NCBI RefSeq assembly: GCF_029961025.1
Contig: NZ_JASBVP010000006.1
Coordinates: 124,001 to 188,000 of the forward strand
DNA from: Mycobacterium sp.
GTDB lineage: Bacteria > Actinomycetota > Actinomycetes > Mycobacteriales > Mycobacteriaceae
DNA: 64,000 nt
Direction: 5' to 3'
Translations under genes and position numbers: made by a program
The notes under the pieces: generated by a model
Told to the model about the DNA's origin: nothing
Database searches by the model: none
The model's input: only the letters and a program-made list of their open reading frames with translations
Shown: piece by piece, positions 41,170 through 49,874 of the stretch
How positions within the stretch are numbered: the first letter of the stretch is position 1
Layout: every line of letters starts with the position of its first letter

Positions 41170-42030
41170 GTGGCAAGGTTGAGCGTCTTCAACACCGGCG
41201 ACGATGCGGGCCGTGTGCGGCCCGGGGAGGAACGGGGTAATCGGGTCAGCACCGGCGACCGGCCGGTGGTGGGCATGACCACCTATTTGGACCGGGCGCA
41301 GACCGGGGTCTGGAACGTGCCCGCCAGCTTCCTTCCGGCCGCCTACTTCCGGGGTGTCACGATGGCCGGCGGCGTGGCGGTGCTGCTGCCCCCGCAACCG
41401 GTGGATCCCGGCATCGCCGAGAGCGTGCTTGACCGGCTGGATGCCCTGATCATCACCGGCGGCAGCGACGTCGACCCGGCCCGCTACGGTCAGCTGCCAC
41501 ACCAGGCCACCGACGAGCCCCGCGGTGTCCGCGATGCCTGGGAGTTCACGTTACTGGAATGCGCTCTGCGCCGGCGGTTGCCGATCCTGGGAATTTGCCG
41601 CGGTGCTCAGGTGCTCAACGTCGTGCTCGGCGGAACGCTGCACCAGCATTTGCCCGACGTCATCGGTCACACCGGACATCAGCCCGGCAACGCGGTGTTC
41701 TCGACCGTTGCGGTGCGTATTGCCCCCGGCACCCGACTGGCGGCGCTGCTCGGCGAGTCGGCCGAGGTGCACTGCTACCACCACCAGGCGATCGCCGACG
41801 TCGGCGCGGGCCTGCTAGTCAGCGCGTGGGATGCCGACGGAGTGGTCGAGGCGGTTGAGCTGCCCGGCGAGAGGTTCGTGCTCGCCGTGCAGTGGCATCC
41901 CGAAGAAGCCCTGGACGACCTGCGGTTGTTCGCCGGGATCGTGGACGCGGCGCGCGCTTACGCGCGCACCCGGGCAGGCGCGGTCATCCCGCGGCGGGTG
42001 GACGCGGAACCACGCCGCGGCCAACCTTGA
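41170..42030 (+). CDS. Class I glutamine amidotransferase, PuuD-like (Rv2859c)
   Basis: A 286-residue gamma-glutamyl hydrolase-type amidotransferase, likely to cleave gamma-glutamyl amides such as gamma-glutamyl-GABA. It shows VVGMTTYLDRAQTGVW, ITGGSDVDPARYG, the Cys nucleophile in LGICRGAQVLNV, LHQHLPD, and the His/Glu pair in VQWHPEE. The start is uncertain: GTG 41170 or TTG 41179 both follow GAAAGG. glnA4, its usual neighbour in M. tuberculosis, is not present. The 3' end overlaps the convergent PPE gene by 47 bp. Confidence 0.88.
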   Translation: MARLSVFNTGDDAGRVRPGEERGNRVSTGDRPVVGMTTYLDRAQTGVWNVPASFLPAAYFRGVTMAGGVAVLLPPQPVDPGIAESVLDRLDALIITGGSDVDPARYGQLPHQATDEPRGVRDAWEFTLLECALRRRLPILGICRGAQVLNVVLGGTLHQHLPDVIGHTGHQPGNAVFSTVAVRIAPGTRLAALLGESAEVHCYHHQAIADVGAGLLVSAWDADGVVEAVELPGERFVLAVQWHPEEALDDLRLFAGIVDAARAYARTRAGAVIPRRVDAEPRRGQP

Positions 42031-43210
42031 GCCGGGAAGCGACGGCCGGGCTGACACGGCGCCCCGCCGTACTGGCGATCGGCGTAATCCGCACGCCCAC
42101 GGGTCCATGTCCCGACGATGTTCTCCACAAGACGACGGGGAGCCCCACACCGGTGGTCGCGGGCTGGCAGATCGACGCCACCGCGAACCAGGTACCGGGC
42201 ACCGACAACCGGCCGACCCTGCTCGCCCCACCGACCCCCGCAGACACGCCGGACCCGGGGTCACCAGCGCCCGGGGCGGAGAAGGTCCCCGAAAAGGCCG
42301 GGTCCGGTTTGGGAGCGAAGGCAGTGGAGTCACCGGTTGCCGTGCCGGAAGGCACCGGCCGGATTGCCGCGATGCCGGGCGTGTCGTTGGACCTGCCGAA
42401 GCCCATTGCGGCCAGCACCGAATTGATCGGATACGGCGCATACATCGCGACAGCAGCCGGAACAAACGGGGAGCCCGGTTGCGGCAGCGACGACAATCCC
42501 GACGGCGACGGCGTGGACCACGAGAGTGACCAGGTGAAGCCCGAGGGTGAGGCCAGTCGTTGCAGTGTCGGAGGCACGGTCCGAATGACTTGAGATCCTG
42601 TCGCCAGGATTTCCTGCGCCCCGGCCCCGGCCAGGCTCCGGGTGGTTTTGGCCATCGTGCCCTCACGACGTGCCAGCCCCGCCGGGTCGATGGTGACCGG
42701 TGGCGAGTCGAACGGGATAACCTTCGAGGCGGTTGCCGCGGCGCCGGCGTAGGCGTACATCGCGGCGGCGTCTTGAGCCCACATTTCTTCGTAGTCCGCC
42801 TCGATGGCCGCGATGGCCGGGCTGTATTGAGCCAAAAAATTCGTCGCGGCCAACCTTCTCAGCTGAGCACGATTGGCGGCGATCAACGGTGGTGGCACCG
42901 TCATTCGATGCGCGATATCGAAGGCGCCGGCCGCGGCCCTGGCCTGGGCGGCGGCCTGTTCGGCCTTTGCGGCGGTGTCGCTCAGCCACGCCACATAGGG
43001 TGCGGCCGCGGCTGCCATCAAGTCCGCCGACGCGCCGTCCCATCCGCCGCCGGCCAGGCTTGTGGTCACCCACTGGTAGCCCGCCGCCGCGGTATGCAGT
43101 TCGGTGGCCAGCCGCCCCCAGGCCACCGAGGCAACCAGCATCGACAGTGCGCCCGGACCGGCGTACATCCGCCCGGAGTTGATTTCCGGGGGCAATTTTC
43201 CGAAATCCAT
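41984..43210 (-). CDS. PPE family protein, PPE-SVP type
   Basis: A 408-residue PPE protein with [20 protein letters not shown], a WDG variant of the WxG turn (GGGWDGASA), and the SVP motif in GRLSVPGTWFAVA. After the SVP motif the tail is Arg/Val-rich and unlike the usual Ala/Pro-rich SVP ends, so an old frameshift or replacement of the C-terminus is possible. ATG 43210 is preferred to 43216 because AAGGGG is then correctly spaced. It pairs with the PE gene 52 bp upstream and overlaps the amidotransferase gene end. Confidence 0.9.
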   Translation of the reverse strand: MDFGKLPPEINSGRMYAGPGALSMLVASVAWGRLATELHTAAAGYQWVTTSLAGGGWDGASADLMAAAAAPYVAWLSDTAAKAEQAAAQARAAAGAFDIAHRMTVPPPLIAANRAQLRRLAATNFLAQYSPAIAAIEADYEEMWAQDAAAMYAYAGAAATASKVIPFDSPPVTIDPAGLARREGTMAKTTRSLAGAGAQEILATGSQVIRTVPPTLQRLASPSGFTWSLSWSTPSPSGLSSLPQPGSPFVPAAVAMYAPYPINSVLAAMGFGRSNDTPGIAAIRPVPSGTATGDSTAFAPKPDPAFSGTFSAPGAGDPGSGVSAGVGGASRVGRLSVPGTWFAVASICQPATTGVGLPVVLWRTSSGHGPVGVRITPIASTAGRRVSPAVASRLKVGRGVVPRPPAAG

Positions 43211-43261
43211 TGTCATCCCCTTAGATGGTCTGTTCGTGAGTCCCCGAGGTGTGGTGGTCCC

Positions 43262-43576
43262 CTAGTTGGTCAAAGCCGCATTGGCAGCCTCGGTGATGGC
43301 ATAGGAGCCGGCGCTGGCCCGCAATGTGGACACGAACAGCTCATGAATCGCCGCGGCTTGAGCGAGGGCCGCCTGGCACATGATGGCGTGCGCGGTGAAC
43401 TGCGCAGCGGTGAGCGCAGAAACCTCATCGGCGGCAGGGGGGACCACCGCAGTGGTGGGTGCCGCCGCGGACATGCCGCCGGCGGCCATGGACGAGCCGA
43501 TGGCGTCCAAATTGCCGGCGGCCGCGGCCAGTGTTTCCGGTTCGACGGTGACGAAAGAGGTGGTGACGAAAGACAC
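43262..43576 (-). CDS. PE family protein (partner of PPE at 41984)
   Basis: A 104-residue PE-domain protein with the YxxxE secretion motif in SYAITEAANA. It starts at GTG 43576 after GAGGAG. The N-terminus is longer by five residues than the usual MSFV-PE start because SFVT-T/SFVT-V is duplicated: GGTGACGAAAGA on the plus strand occurs at 43547-43558 and 43562-43573. It forms the second PE-PPE operon of the window, in the same orientation as the first. Confidence 0.9.
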   Translation of the reverse strand: MSFVTTSFVTVEPETLAAAAGNLDAIGSSMAAGGMSAAAPTTAVVPPAADEVSALTAAQFTAHAIMCQAALAQAAAIHELFVSTLRASAGSYAITEAANAALTN

Positions 43577-44361
43577 GGACTACTCCTCGTTAAACACGGA
43601 TTTGTGGTTAGTCCGACCCGCTTAGCTGCGACAGCACCAGGGACACCAGAGGCTTGACCGCTACCCTGCTACCCGAATCTGCACCCGGGGCACCCGACGG
43701 GTCGATGGTTTTCGGTTGCTGTGGGCCCGGACGCCGCAGTCAGCGCGGATCGCTGGTCACCGGCCGTCGTGACGGGGCACAACGACCTGACGCTGGCCGA
43801 TCAGCGCCGGCTGACGCAGAGCTGTGTCAAAAGGTCGGGGCCCGCGGGAACCGCAGCGGGTGCTCGGGCAGCCGGCGGCGCCGGCCACTGCGCCCCGCCG
43901 GATCGGTTCCAGACGGCCGGCAAAAAAGTCGGCAACGTATCCATTGAGTCGGGCGACGGCGACCACCACGGCGCCAGTGAAGCCGGTGACCGTGACGGGG
44001 CTGGCGGCAGGTCACGACGCGGCCTGGCCGGGGTCAACACCGGATGGACCGCGGCTGACGCGCCGGTGGCAAGCTGCATGTGGCTTCCGGGCATGGCACC
44101 GGCGGATATCGCCACCGGCTGGGGCAGCATGGACACGATCCGCTCGGATTGCACCAGCCAGAAACCGGTGACGGTGGCGAGCAGACACAGACCCACAACT
44201 ATCCCGGCGACCGGTCGCCGCCGTGGCCTTCTGGATACCGCCGTGAACGTTCCGATACTTCAACCCTACCAGCGCTACCGGTTGGGATCCGGTAAGAGCG
44301 CGGACGATGCCGCGTCCGGTGGCGCCGGCGGCGTCGCCGAGCGGCTCAAACCCACCCTCGG
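43577..44361. other. Accessory intergenic stretch between PE gene and nicT
   Basis: Apart from the weak minus-strand frame at 43801-44196, no gene is convincing here. Long plus-strand frames have no ribosome-binding sites and read as low-complexity Ala/Gly/Arg. In M. tuberculosis aldC and a dehydrogenase (Rv2857c-Rv2858c) lie in this interval; neither is recognisable here. Confidence 0.5.
43801..44196 (-). CDS. Possible small secreted or membrane-anchored protein
   Basis: A 131-residue open frame with an N-terminal hydrophobic stretch (GLCLLATVTGFWLVQ) and a low-complexity Pro/Ala/Ser-rich remainder. The start is GTG 44196 with no good ribosome-binding site; the frame runs a little further upstream without a start codon. 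No family is recognised. It may be a remnant of a gene lost between nicT and the PE gene, or not a gene at all. Confidence 0.3.
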   Translation of the reverse strand: MGLCLLATVTGFWLVQSERIVSMLPQPVAISAGAMPGSHMQLATGASAAVHPVLTPARPRRDLPPAPSRSPASLAPWWSPSPDSMDTLPTFLPAVWNRSGGAQWPAPPAARAPAAVPAGPDLLTQLCVSRR

Positions 44362-45483
44362 TCAGGTGTCGTGTTGCGGCGCCGCCGCGGTCCATCTTTC
44401 TTCGATGCGGCCGAAATGCCACACCACCAGGGCCAGCGCCCAGGTGGCGGCGAATAGGCCGACGATGCTGAAACCGAGCTTGCTGAAACTGACGTTTTGG
44501 ATCCAGTCCCAGAACTCGCCCCGGAAGGCCAGCTGTTGACCGAGTAGCTGAAGGATCTCGAGGCCGCCGATGAGCAGCGCGACGGCGACCGAGAGTCCGG
44601 TGACGGTGATGTTGTAGTAGACCTTGCGCACGGGTTTGGAGAACGCCCAGCCATAGGCGAAGTTCATGAACGAGCCGTCGATGGTGTCGAACAGGCACAT
44701 CCCCGCGGCGAACAGCACGGGCAGGCACAAAATGGCGTACCAGGGCAGACCGACCGCGGCACTGGTGCCGGCCAGCACCAGCAGGGCAACTTCGGTGGCG
44801 GTATCAAAGCCCAGTCCGAACAGCACGCCAACCGGGTACATGTGCCACGAGGTGGTGATCGATTTGGTGAGCCGGCCGAGGATTCTGTTGAAAAAGCCGC
44901 GGTGGTTGAGCTGTTCTTCGAGTTCGGCCTCGTCGTAGATGCCGCTACGCATCCGGGCGAAGACTCGTAGGATGCCCGTCAGGACGCCGATGTTGATGAT
45001 CGCGATCAGGCAGAGAAACACGCCCGACACACCGGTGCCGATCAAGCCGGTGTAGTGATGCAGAGCCGAGGAATCGTTTTTGACGGGCCCGATGATCGCC
45101 TTCATGCCGAATGCCAGCAGCGCCGCCAGGGCGAACACGATGGTGGAGTGGCCGAGGGAAAAGAAGAACCCGACGGCCAGCGGGCGCTGCCCGTCGTTCA
45201 TCAGCTTGCGGGTCACGTTGTCGATGGCCGCGATGTGGTCGACGTCGAAGGCGTGCTTGGAGCCCAGTGCGTAGGCCGTCAGCCCGATGCCGACCCCGAA
45301 AACCTTGTCGCCGAGGCTGAAGTGGGCGGGCTGCACTATCAGCACCAGGATTCCCCAGCCGATGAGATTCAGCACGACGATCGCCGCGAACATCGATCCC
45401 AGCCGCGTCCACTCCGATGGCGTCAGGGCGCCACGCAGCCGCGACCCTGACGGGCGTGGCCTCCCGAGTACGTCAGCGGCCAT
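44362..45483 (-). CDS. nicT: Nickel/cobalt permease, NicT/HoxN family
   Basis: A 373-residue membrane protein of the NiCoT family with about eight hydrophobic segments. The signature HAFDVDHIAAIDNVTRKL (HX4DH) lies in the second helix, followed by FFFSLGHSTIVF and LGFDTATEVALL. It imports Ni2+ or Co2+, for urease, hydrogenase or cobalamin. ATG 45483 follows AAAGGA. It corresponds to Rv2856. Confidence 0.95.
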   Translation of the reverse strand: MAADVLGRPRPSGSRLRGALTPSEWTRLGSMFAAIVVLNLIGWGILVLIVQPAHFSLGDKVFGVGIGLTAYALGSKHAFDVDHIAAIDNVTRKLMNDGQRPLAVGFFFSLGHSTIVFALAALLAFGMKAIIGPVKNDSSALHHYTGLIGTGVSGVFLCLIAIINIGVLTGILRVFARMRSGIYDEAELEEQLNHRGFFNRILGRLTKSITTSWHMYPVGVLFGLGFDTATEVALLVLAGTSAAVGLPWYAILCLPVLFAAGMCLFDTIDGSFMNFAYGWAFSKPVRKVYYNITVTGLSVAVALLIGGLEILQLLGQQLAFRGEFWDWIQNVSFSKLGFSIVGLFAATWALALVVWHFGRIEERWTAAAPQHDT

Positions 45484-45548
45484 GGTGCGTCCTTTCGAAC
45501 ATGAGAAACTGCGCCGCAGCATGAGGAAACTACCCTGCACGAACGCTA

Positions 45549-45572
45549 ATCCACGGCGCTAACACGGTGGAT
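45549..45572. promoter_or_regulatory. Inverted repeat upstream of nicT
   Basis: ATCCAC (45549-45554) and GTGGAT (45567-45572) form an inverted repeat with a 12 bp spacer, about 65 bp before nicT. It could be an operator for a metal regulator. The arms are short, so chance is possible. Confidence 0.25.
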
Positions 45573-45623
45573 CTGGTTCACAAAAGTAGCTGCAAGTGTT
45601 TCGCAATTGTTCACCGGCTGCGG

Positions 45624-46790
45624 TCAGCCGCGGAAGACGATCAGCGGGATGGTCATTTCTGCCGGGGTGGCGGCGCCGTGGAAGCCGACGAGGCGAGCCA
45701 CTTCCGGCGGCTCGTGAGCGCTGGCCAGGATCGCGGTGTCACCGGTGCAGATCGCGATGACGTCGCCGATGCGTGCGCGGTGCTGGGCACGCACCGGTCC
45801 GAACAGTCCCGCCGCGATGGCGTCGTCGCGGCTGAGCACCTCGGCGCGCCCGTGGAGCACCTCACTCCAGGCGGCTTGCACGTCGGTGGCGGCGCCGGGC
45901 TCGGTATGCAGGTAGCGCACCCGTGGCTCGCCGGCCACGACGCGGACGCCCGCGCCCAGCCGGGGGTCGGCAGCCAGATCGACCCGGGCAATCTCCGGGA
46001 CGTTCACTCCCCCGTGATCGGCGGTGACCAGCAACGCGGCCTCCCGCGGCAGCGTCTCGACCAGTCGGCGCAGCAGCGCATCGACCCGGGCCGCCGCCTG
46101 ATGCCACTGGTGCGAGCCGATACCGAACAGGTGCGCCGCGGTGTCGAGTTCGGCCGTGTAGCCGTAGACCAGCCCCGGTGTTGCGCGCAGCTCTTCGGCC
46201 AGCCGCTGGGCATAGTCGTCGTCGGTGCCGGTGGGACAAAGCTCCGCACCCCGGTAGGCCGCCTCGGTCAGGCCGCTGCCGAGAAACGGCGCCGGCAGTA
46301 GGGCCCGGGCGCGCACCCCGGCCTGCGCGAGCCGTTGAAACCAGGTGGGGACGGGCTGCCAGTGGGGCGGCGGCGGGTCGTCGCGCCACCGGATGTGGTT
46401 GAGCACCCGCTCGCTGCCGGGAAGTTTGACGGTGAAACCCAGGATGCCGTGCTCACCGGGAGGTGCGCCGGTGGCCAGGGACACCAGGCTGGTCGGTGTG
46501 GTCGACGGGAACGTGCTCACCAGCTCGACCAGTTGCCCGGCGCCGCCGGCGAGGACCGAGGCCAGCAGCGGGGCGTCGACGGCCATCTGCGGGAGCAGCC
46601 GCCGACCCATCCCGTCGACGAGCAGAATCGCGAGGCGTCGCACATTGCCGACGCGGCCGGTCAGCGCCAGCGGGTCGGGCGCGCCCGGGACCCCCAGCAG
46701 CGCGGCCGCCGAGGGCAGCACGTCGCAGAGTGAACCGGCCACGACGGCCAGTCTGGCAGCCACGGCGGACCGCGCACCGAATCGCCGCAC
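45624..46790 (-). CDS. Alkaline-phosphatase-superfamily phosphodiesterase
   Basis: A protein of about 388 residues related to nucleotide pyrophosphatases/phosphodiesterases. It shows LAILLVDGMGRRLL with the first metal Asp, the Thr nucleophile region STFPSTTPTSLVSLATG, HGILGF, YTAELDTAAHLFG and the metal motif LVTADHGG. GTG 46790 is the best start, back to back with the fur gene. It should hydrolyse phosphodiester or phosphonate bonds with bivalent metals. The substrate is unknown. No clear counterpart in the same position in M. tuberculosis comes to mind. Confidence 0.85.
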   Translation of the reverse strand: MRRFGARSAVAARLAVVAGSLCDVLPSAAALLGVPGAPDPLALTGRVGNVRRLAILLVDGMGRRLLPQMAVDAPLLASVLAGGAGQLVELVSTFPSTTPTSLVSLATGAPPGEHGILGFTVKLPGSERVLNHIRWRDDPPPPHWQPVPTWFQRLAQAGVRARALLPAPFLGSGLTEAAYRGAELCPTGTDDDYAQRLAEELRATPGLVYGYTAELDTAAHLFGIGSHQWHQAAARVDALLRRLVETLPREAALLVTADHGGVNVPEIARVDLAADPRLGAGVRVVAGEPRVRYLHTEPGAATDVQAAWSEVLHGRAEVLSRDDAIAAGLFGPVRAQHRARIGDVIAICTGDTAILASAHEPPEVARLVGFHGAATPAEMTIPLIVFRG

Positions 46791-46835
46791 GCGGGTGGGC
46801 GGTGCATTGCGACGCGGATGCGGAATACTGGACGG

Positions 46836-47321
46836 GTGGCCAGACCGTCGGCTTGGGATCCGGCCGTCACCGAGCGCATCGGTGAGATGCTGCGGTCCCG
46901 TGGGTTGCGGCGAATGGCGTCGCGTATCGAAGTGCTGGCGGTTCTCGAGCCGGTCAACGGGCACCTGTCGGTGGCCGAGATCCACCAGCGGGTGCGCCAG
47001 TGTCTGCCCGCGGGGACTCCGCCACCGGATCTGGCGACGATCTATCGCACGGTGACCACCCTGGTGGATCAGGGGGTGCTGCACGCGTTGACCCTGGAGG
47101 GCGGTGTCACCACCTACGGGCTGGCCATCGATCCGCACCATCATGCGGTGTGCACCCGATGCGGGTCGATCATCGAGGTTCCCGCGCGCCGACTGACGTC
47201 AGCGCTCGAGCACGCGATGGCCGGCAGCTCGTTCACCTTGTCCGAGCGGGCCGGGCTCACCCTGCACGGCCTGTGCCCGAACTGCCAGGGTGACCGGCGT
47301 GACGGGAGCGAACCTGGCTGA
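46836..47321 (+). CDS. Fur-family metal-dependent repressor
   Basis: A 161-residue Fur-family regulator. The winged-helix part has RRMASRIEVLAVLE and PDLATIYRTVTTLVDQGVL; the dimer domain has the metal-binding DPHHHAVC and the zinc-type Cys pairs CTRCG and CPNC. Starts are GTG 46836 or ATG 46818. It is neither next to the catalase gene (as FurA) nor in an smtB-furB pair (as Zur). nicT lies two genes away, so a nickel-responsive (Nur-type) role is possible; zinc or iron sensing cannot be excluded. It is divergent from the phosphodiesterase gene. Confidence 0.88.
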   Translation: MARPSAWDPAVTERIGEMLRSRGLRRMASRIEVLAVLEPVNGHLSVAEIHQRVRQCLPAGTPPPDLATIYRTVTTLVDQGVLHALTLEGGVTTYGLAIDPHHHAVCTRCGSIIEVPARRLTSALEHAMAGSSFTLSERAGLTLHGLCPNCQGDRRDGSEPG

Positions 47322-47340
47322 GCGGTCCCGCCGGCAGGTG

Positions 47341-48720
47341 TCAGTTCAAGTTCAGGAGCGCGTTTTCGACGACTTCCGGCAGCGCCGGATGGATCCAGTA
47401 CTGGCCGCGGGCCATCTGCGCGGCGGTCAGACCGAAGCTCATCGCGCCGATCAGCGGCTGGATGATCGACGAAGCCTGATGGCCCATGATGTGCGCGCCC
47501 AGCAGCCGGCCGCTGACGCGATCGGCGATCACCTTGGCGATCCCGGTGGTGTCCTCCATCGCCCAGCCGTAGGCCACGTCGGCGTACTCTTGAATCCCAA
47601 CGGAAACATCGAAACCGCTTGCAACAGCTTGGTTTTCGGTAAGTCCTACGGTAGCGATAGGCGGATCTGTGAACACCGCCGACGGGACGTGGCGGTGGTC
47701 GGTGGCGACCATCGAGTCGGTGTCATCCCAGTCGCACAGCAGGTTGTGCTGCACGACCCGGGCCTCGTGGTTGGCGACGTGCTTGAGCTGATACGGCGAG
47801 GAGACGTCACCAAGCGCGAAAACACCGCGTGCGGAGGTTCTTTGGTATTTATCGACCACCACCCTTCCGTCGTGGATGTCGATGCCGGCCTGCTCGGCGT
47901 TCAGCACATCGGCATTGGCTACCCTCCCGGTTGCCACGAGCAGCATGTCGGCGTTCGCCTCGCTGCCGTCATCAAGACTCAGGGTGATGCCGGACCCGTC
48001 CCGGCGTGCGCCGACGACCGTGCGATGGCTGCGCAGTTCCCATTTGGTTGCGGCCATGCGGGTGAAGCGTTCGGAGATGGTGTCGTCGCAATGCCGCAGC
48101 AGCATGCCGCCCCGGATCACCAGGGTGATCCGGACACCGAGCGCGGAGAAGATGTGGGCGAATTCGGCAGCCACGAAACCGCCCCCCACGATCGCCAGGT
48201 GCTCGGGTAGCTCCGGGATCCGCATGATGGTGTCGCTGGTGTGGTAATCGACCCCGCTGGCGAGGATGGCCTGCGGAATCACCGGGCGGGATCCCGCCGC
48301 GATCACCACTTGCTCGGCGGTGAACTCATCACCGGCGTCGGTGCGCAGCAGGTAGCGCCCGTCGGCCCCGACCGGCCCGAAGCGGGTGTGGTGACCGTAC
48401 ACGTCGATATTGGGCGAGGAGCGCCGGTAATCCTCACCGCTGATCGCTATCGGGTCGATACGCCCGAAGATGCGCGACACGATGTCATCCCAGCGCACTC
48501 GCTCGATATTCGCGTCGATGCCGTAACGTGACGCGCCGCGGACCGCGTTAGCGACCTCCGCGGCGTAGACGAACATCTTCGTCGGGATGCACCCGACGTT
48601 AAGGCAGGTGCCGCCGAAGGCGCCCGCCTCGCAGATCGCGACCCGTTTGCCCGCGTAACGCTCGTCGAGAATGCTGTTGCCCGAACCGGTTCCGATGATC
48701 GCGAGATCGTAGCTTTCCAT
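47341..48720 (-). CDS. mtr: Mycothione reductase
   Basis: A 459-residue flavin disulfide reductase that reduces mycothiol disulfide with NADPH. It has the FAD motif LAIIGTGSGNS, the redox pair in GGTCLNVGCIPTK, the NAD(P)H motif VGGGFVAAEFAHIFSALG, FALGDVSSP, and the C-terminal His/Glu in YWIHPALPEVVENAL. It corresponds to Rv2855 with the same length. It lies 5 bp after the hydrolase gene at 48726. Confidence 0.97.
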   Translation of the reverse strand: MESYDLAIIGTGSGNSILDERYAGKRVAICEAGAFGGTCLNVGCIPTKMFVYAAEVANAVRGASRYGIDANIERVRWDDIVSRIFGRIDPIAISGEDYRRSSPNIDVYGHHTRFGPVGADGRYLLRTDAGDEFTAEQVVIAAGSRPVIPQAILASGVDYHTSDTIMRIPELPEHLAIVGGGFVAAEFAHIFSALGVRITLVIRGGMLLRHCDDTISERFTRMAATKWELRSHRTVVGARRDGSGITLSLDDGSEANADMLLVATGRVANADVLNAEQAGIDIHDGRVVVDKYQRTSARGVFALGDVSSPYQLKHVANHEARVVQHNLLCDWDDTDSMVATDHRHVPSAVFTDPPIATVGLTENQAVASGFDVSVGIQEYADVAYGWAMEDTTGIAKVIADRVSGRLLGAHIMGHQASSIIQPLIGAMSFGLTAAQMARGQYWIHPALPEVVENALLNLN

Positions 48721-48725
48721 GCGCC

Positions 48726-49763
48726 TTACTCACCCTCGGTCGATACTGCCGCATGCGCGGTGGCGTTCGGGTCGCGGTCCGTCCGTAAATACCAGCTCAA
48801 CCAGGTATCGAGTTCCTGGTAGGCGGCCTGGCGGGGCCGCGGCATCGACAGGAATACATCGTGTTTGGCATCGGTCACCGGGACGATGGTGCTGTGGTTG
48901 CCGATGCACCCGGCCCACCGGGCGATCTGGCGCACGTCGAGCACGGCGTCGCCGTGGTGCCGGGCGATCGGGTCGGCGGTTTCCGGCACGCTGTGGTCTG
49001 AACGCAGGATCAAGTTGGGCACTCCGACATCAAGCCCGCGATGCGGTCGTGCCTGACCGCGGCGAACGGCATGCAGCCACCCGAAAGTGATCGGGAAGCC
49101 GCCCAGTGGTTTCCACTGCAGGTTGTAGTCGAACTCGCCATCGTAATCCCGATGCAGGCTGGCGCCGTACCCGCCGTCACCCGGCCCACGAGCAACCCAT
49201 TTTTTCCCCAGCCGGGCTATCGCGGCGATCACGGCCGATATCGCCCCGGTGCGCACGATCGGGGGGCCGTGCAGGTCCAGCCATGGGCTGTTGAGCACCA
49301 AACCGCCCACGCCCGCCCGCGCGGTGGCGCCCCGGCGCCGCAGGCGGTCCAGCCAGAGCGACACGATAAGCCCACCGGCGGAATGGCCGTACATCAGCAC
49401 CCTGACGGGACGAGCCGAATGTGTCTGCGTCCGGATGACGGCCAGCGCTTCTTCGAGATCGCGCTCGTAGCGGGCCAGGTCGGTGGTGAAGTGCGGGGTC
49501 TGCCCGACACGATGCGACCGGCCGCACTTGTGCAGGTCCAGCGCATAAAAGGCGAAGCCGCGGTCGGCAAAGTGGTCGGCCAGGGCGGTGTTGAAAAAAT
49601 AGTCGGTGTACCCGTGCACCGCCAGTACGGCGTGCGCCTCGACCCCGGCGTCCCCTCGCCGTACCAGCGTGGCTACCAGATCGCCCTCGCCGTCGGGATC
49701 GCGGCCCAGCGGAATCGGGTATTGCCAATAGCCGGGCAGGACATCAGGCTGCCAGCCAGTCAC
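48726..49763 (-). CDS. Alpha/beta hydrolase (serine aminopeptidase S33/lysophospholipase-like)
   Basis: A 345-residue hydrolase with the oxyanion strand LAVHGYTDYF, the nucleophile elbow YGHSAGG, and late Asp and His residues in VTDAKHDVF. It corresponds to Rv2854. The GTG start at 49763 lies about 50 bp from the probable left end of the inserted IS element, so its promoter region may have been altered. Monoacylglycerol or lysophospholipid hydrolysis is likely by family; the substrate is unknown. Confidence 0.9.
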   Translation of the reverse strand: MTGWQPDVLPGYWQYPIPLGRDPDGEGDLVATLVRRGDAGVEAHAVLAVHGYTDYFFNTALADHFADRGFAFYALDLHKCGRSHRVGQTPHFTTDLARYERDLEEALAVIRTQTHSARPVRVLMYGHSAGGLIVSLWLDRLRRRGATARAGVGGLVLNSPWLDLHGPPIVRTGAISAVIAAIARLGKKWVARGPGDGGYGASLHRDYDGEFDYNLQWKPLGGFPITFGWLHAVRRGQARPHRGLDVGVPNLILRSDHSVPETADPIARHHGDAVLDVRQIARWAGCIGNHSTIVPVTDAKHDVFLSMPRPRQAAYQELDTWLSWYLRTDRDPNATAHAAVSTEGE

Positions 49764-49874
49764 GTCGCCAGCTTAGACGGTTATGGGGGGCTGGGGTCTC
49801 GCTCACATGTGAACGTGGGTTGCCGACAGGAAACGGGTCCTGGCCGGTAGAGCCACAAGATGTGGGAGGCCCCA

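Noticed and set aside
43721..44539. A long plus-strand frame between the PE gene and nicT
   Set aside because: It runs into the complement of nicT and is low-complexity; no start signal.
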